Origin: Tharpella sp964457755
GTDB lineage: Bacteria > Desulfobacterota > Anaeroferrophillalia > Anaeroferrophillales > Tharpellaceae
Assembly (NCBI GenBank): GCA_964457755.1
Contig: CAYWGC010000013.1
Location: 6,917 to 70,916 of the forward strand
DNA: 64,000 nt
Direction of reading: 5' to 3'
Below are positions 61,624 to 64,000 of the stretch, in pieces; the stretch's first letter is position 1; every line of letters starts with the position of its first letter. Made by a program: the position numbers and the translations under genes. A model generated the notes under the pieces. It saw only the letters and a program-made list of their open reading frames with translations. It was not told where the DNA came from and made no database searches.

Positions 61624-62187
61624 TTATTTTTTTTCCTCTTCCTGCGCTTCCACCTCGGACTCATCTGCTACTTCTGTAACTACTTCAGCCTCATCTGCTA
61701 CTTCTGTAACTACTTCAGCCTCATCCTGTGCGGTTGCGATCTCTTCTTCGACTCCAGCTTTAACTTGTTCTTCAACCGTTTTTGTCTCAGTCGAATCTAC
61801 AGTTTCAACCTTTTTCGTAGATTCTGGAAGTTCTTGATCGGTAAAACGTACAAAAGTCATCGGCGCAGAATCAGCAAATCTGATCCTCGATTTAATCAGA
61901 CGCGTATAACCGCCAGGACGTTCACTAAAACGTGGGGCGATCTCATCAAAAAGTTTTTGTACCAGTTGATGGTTATTCAAAAACTTAAAGGCTTGGCGGC
62001 GGGCATGCAGGGTATCTTTCTTACCCAGCGTAACCAGACGATCAACTACCCGGCGCAACTCTTTGGCCCGGGCATCTGTAGTCTCTAAATGTTCATGGAT
62101 AATCAAGGATGATGCCAAGGACCTGAACATGGCTTTTTGATGGCTTGGGCCCCGACCAAGACGGCGGCCGGATAATCTATGTCGCAT
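61624..62187 (-). CDS. rplQ: Ribosomal protein L17 with long acidic C-terminal extension
   Basis: A 187-residue protein. Residues 1-118 are L17 (MRHRLSGRRLGRGPSHQKAMFRSLASSLIIHE, KRLVTLGKKDTLHARRQAF equivalents). The last 65 residues are an acidic low-complexity tail with two copies of a ten-residue unit (ADEAEVVTEV). Bacterial L17 is normally about 115-130 residues, so the tail is an addition. It is the last gene of the rpsK-rpsD-rpoA-rplQ set; a terminator follows. Confidence 0.96.
   Translation of the reverse strand: MRHRLSGRRLGRGPSHQKAMFRSLASSLIIHEHLETTDARAKELRRVVDRLVTLGKKDTLHARRQAFKFLNNHQLVQKLFDEIAPRFSERPGGYTRLIKSRIRFADSAPMTFVRFTDQELPESTKKVETVDSTETKTVEEQVKAGVEEEIATAQDEAEVVTEVADEAEVVTEVADESEVEAQEEEKK
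61661..61720 (-). repeat. Perfect 30-bp tandem repeat inside rplQ
   Basis: Positions 61661-61690 and 61691-61720 are identical. They are in frame and encode the acidic repeat of the L17 tail. Copy number may vary among relatives. Confidence 0.9.
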
Positions 62188-62251
62188 AAGCTTTAATCTC
62201 CTTCAAGCTCTTAAAACGGTATCGGATATCGCTATTATAACGATGTCAACA

Positions 62252-63298
62252 TCATTCTTCGAAATCGTCACTCATTACTTTCTTAATCATTTCGGCATTT
62301 TTAGGATCAAATTCAGGCAGTTTCATACCCAATGAAAGTCCCATTATAGTCAAAATTTCCTTAATTTCAAGCAGTGACTTACGACCAAAATTTTTGGTCG
62401 TTAACATTTCTGATTCGGTTTTTTGAACAAGCTCTCCAATAAGATCAATATCAGCATTTTTAAGACAATTTGCTGATCTCACCGAGAGTTCAAGTTCACT
62501 AACATTACGATAGAGATTTTCATTGATCATCTCTTTCTCTTCAACTTCAACCTCTTCAACTTCTTCAGGTTCAATATCCTCATCAAAATTGATAAAAACA
62601 GACATCTGCTCTTTAACAATCTTAGCGGAATAAGCTAAAGCGTCGACCGGGGCCAGACTGCCATCGGTCCAAATTTCGATAGTCAATTTATCGTAATCAG
62701 TCTGTTGACCAACCCGGGCGTTAGTTACTATGTAGTTAACTTTAATGACCGGTGCAAACACACCATCAAGAACAACCGTTCCAATCGGATAGGAGTGTTG
62801 ATCATTTATCAAACCAGCCGGGATATACCCCTTTCCAGTTTGCGCAGAAAGAGCCATCTTGAGAGTAGCGTCACTCTCTAAAGTTGCAATATGGTGCTCT
62901 GGATTCAGAATTTCAACATCCTGATCGACGATTATATCAGCTGCCGTAACAATTCTATTACGACTCCCTTTTGCATCAATGTACAAAGTTTTAGGACTGT
63001 CTGTATGCATCTTTAAGGCAACTCCCTTAAGATTCAGAGAGACAATCGTAACATCCTCATGCACACCGGGAATTGCCGAAAACTCATGATTAACTCCATC
63101 AATATGATAAGAGGTAATCGCAGCACCTTGCAATGATGAGAGTAAAACACGCCGGAGTGCATTACCCACAGTAATACCAAATCCCCGCTCCATTGGCTCA
63201 ACTACAAATTTACCATAGGTTGAACTAAGAGCCGCAGTATCTGTTTTTACTTCGGCAGGCTTAATCAATTCACGCCAGTTTTTATATATCAATGACAT
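62252..63298 (-). CDS. rpoA: RNA polymerase alpha subunit
   Basis: 348 residues from the ATG at 63298; a GTG nine bases upstream is an alternative start. The N-terminal domain has YGKFVVEPMERGFGITVGNALRRVLLSSL and IPGVHEDVT. The C-terminal domain, with SVRSANCLKNADIDLIGELV and TKNFGRKSLLEI, binds UP elements and activators. A short acidic stretch (EEVEVEEKEM) joins the domains. It is 64 bases upstream of rplQ in the alpha operon order. Confidence 0.98.
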   Translation of the reverse strand: MSLIYKNWRELIKPAEVKTDTAALSSTYGKFVVEPMERGFGITVGNALRRVLLSSLQGAAITSYHIDGVNHEFSAIPGVHEDVTIVSLNLKGVALKMHTDSPKTLYIDAKGSRNRIVTAADIIVDQDVEILNPEHHIATLESDATLKMALSAQTGKGYIPAGLINDQHSYPIGTVVLDGVFAPVIKVNYIVTNARVGQQTDYDKLTIEIWTDGSLAPVDALAYSAKIVKEQMSVFINFDEDIEPEEVEEVEVEEKEMINENLYRNVSELELSVRSANCLKNADIDLIGELVQKTESEMLTTKNFGRKSLLEIKEILTIMGLSLGMKLPEFDPKNAEMIKKVMSDDFEE

Positions 63299-63316
63299 AT
63301 GTGACACCAGTTGAGA

Positions 63317-63943
63317 TTAACGAGAATAAAATTCAACAATCAGCTGCTCATTGATAGTCTGAGAGATATCTTCTCGCTTTGGCAAGGCTTTTAAAAACCC
63401 ACGCCCTTTCTCTTTGTCGACTTCAATGTACTCCGGGAGACTGCGTCTTCCGGCTGCAGCCAGGGCTTCACTGATACGGTTCAGCTTACGGCTCTTTTCA
63501 CAAACCTCAATGACGTCGTTAACCGAGACTTGGAATGATGGAATATTAACACGCTTCCCATTTACCAGAAAATGGCCATGGGAGACCAGCTGCCGAGCTT
63601 CGGCCCGCGTATTTGTGAACCCCATACGAAAAACAGAATTGTCAAGACGACGCTCAACCAGAATCAGCAGGTTTTCACCAGTAACCCCTTTTTGGCGATC
63701 TGCCTTGGCAAAATAACTGCGAAATTGTTTTTCAAGAAGTCCATAAATACGACGAACTTTCTGTTTTTCACGCAACTGAGTTCCATATTCAGTAAACTTC
63801 ATTCTTCTTTGGCCATGCTGGCCCGGCGCATAAGAACGACGGTCAAAGGCACACTTTTCAGTATAACAACGGTCTCCCTTAAGAAACAGTTTAGCCCCTT
63901 CACGCCGACACTGGCGACAGACAGATTCTCTGTATCGTGCCAA
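63317..63943 (-). CDS. rpsD: Ribosomal protein S4
   Basis: A 208-residue protein. The N-terminus has a zinc-type Cys set (CRQCRREG, C in DRCYTEKCAF), the C-plus form. The S4 domain reads RLDNSVFRMGFTNTRAEARQLVSHGHFLVNGK. S4 starts 30S assembly and in many bacteria represses the alpha operon. An AGGAGG precedes the start. It lies between rpsK and rpoA. Confidence 0.98.
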   Translation of the reverse strand: MARYRESVCRQCRREGAKLFLKGDRCYTEKCAFDRRSYAPGQHGQRRMKFTEYGTQLREKQKVRRIYGLLEKQFRSYFAKADRQKGVTGENLLILVERRLDNSVFRMGFTNTRAEARQLVSHGHFLVNGKRVNIPSFQVSVNDVIEVCEKSRKLNRISEALAAAGRRSLPEYIEVDKEKGRGFLKALPKREDISQTINEQLIVEFYSR

Positions 63944-63958
63944 AATTTCCTCCTTAGA

Positions 63959-64000
63959 CTAAACTCTTCTCCGCTTCGGGGGGCGACACCCGTTATGCGG
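63959..64000 (-). CDS. rpsK: Ribosomal protein S11, C-terminal end (partial)
   Basis: The last 13 codons and stop read PHNGCRPPKRRRV, the universal C-terminus of S11. The gene continues past the window edge. Its position before rpsD is the standard alpha operon order. Confidence 0.95.
   Translation of the reverse strand, partial: PHNGCRPPKRRRV

Noticed and set aside
61661..61720. CRISPR-like direct repeats
   Set aside because: Only two adjacent copies without spacers, in frame inside the rplQ coding region.

Overview
The window reads as one contiguous piece of a deltaproteobacterial (Desulfobacterota-type) chromosome from an anaerobe or microaerophile. The supporting evidence is a selenocysteine-encoded SelD, a glycyl radical enzyme with its oxygen-sensitive activase, a heme-c-bearing bd-like quinol oxidase, an aldo/keto reductase with a ferredoxin tail, four cobalamin-type radical SAM proteins, and housekeeping proteins of deltaproteobacterial style. 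I saw no rRNA, tRNA, CRISPR array or intact mobile element. There is one decayed IS1634-like transposase, one likely MITE-like element and several palindromic repeats.

Layout. 1-1550: IS relic and a PilZ-like gene. 1664-7088 (minus): a five-gene operon of poorly known proteins (DUF1285, DUF6125-like, DUF2889, DUF2889-PHP, DUF169-CoaE fusion) and a PAS/LuxR regulator. 7334-13063: a glycyl radical enzyme operon (GRE, activase, Xre regulator, acyl-CoA dehydrogenase) with a divergent hotdog thioesterase; repeated palindromic sites lie over the GRE promoter. 13175-15996 (minus): a bd-superfamily oxidase made of a heme-c CydA, a second CydA-like subunit and a 36-residue membrane peptide.

16266-33078 is the most remarkable part. 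It is a type II fatty acid/polyketide-like lipid locus: membrane protein, lipoprotein, ApeI/FabZ-like dehydratase, thioesterase, ketosynthase, non-catalytic ketosynthase partner and two cobalamin-type radical SAM enzymes in one overlapping operon. After an interruption (exported protein, aldo/keto reductase, leuB, GemA-like protein) come two more cobalamin-type radical SAM enzymes, a GT2 glycosyltransferase, a lipid A-type acyltransferase and an acyl carrier protein. A second ketosynthase/chain-length-factor pair (54026-56346) runs straight into cobalamin nucleotide-loop genes (cobU, cobS, cobC, archaeal-type cobT). The composition resembles aryl polyene clusters and the candidate ladderane clusters of anammox bacteria, so the product may be an unusual polyene or ring-containing lipid. 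This is inference from gene content.

The remainder is mostly core metabolism: phosphoglucomutase and malQ (glucan), groES-groEL under a CIRCE operator, selD plus a U32 peptidase, a CheZ-like protein, a PAS/GGDEF protein, a GT9 heptosyltransferase (and a relic of a second one), corC-lnt-pabB, a LVIVD-repeat surface protein, an enoyl-CoA hydratase, a thioredoxin-like lipoprotein, rlpA, and the alpha ribosomal operon (rpsK end, rpsD, rpoA, rplQ) at the right edge.
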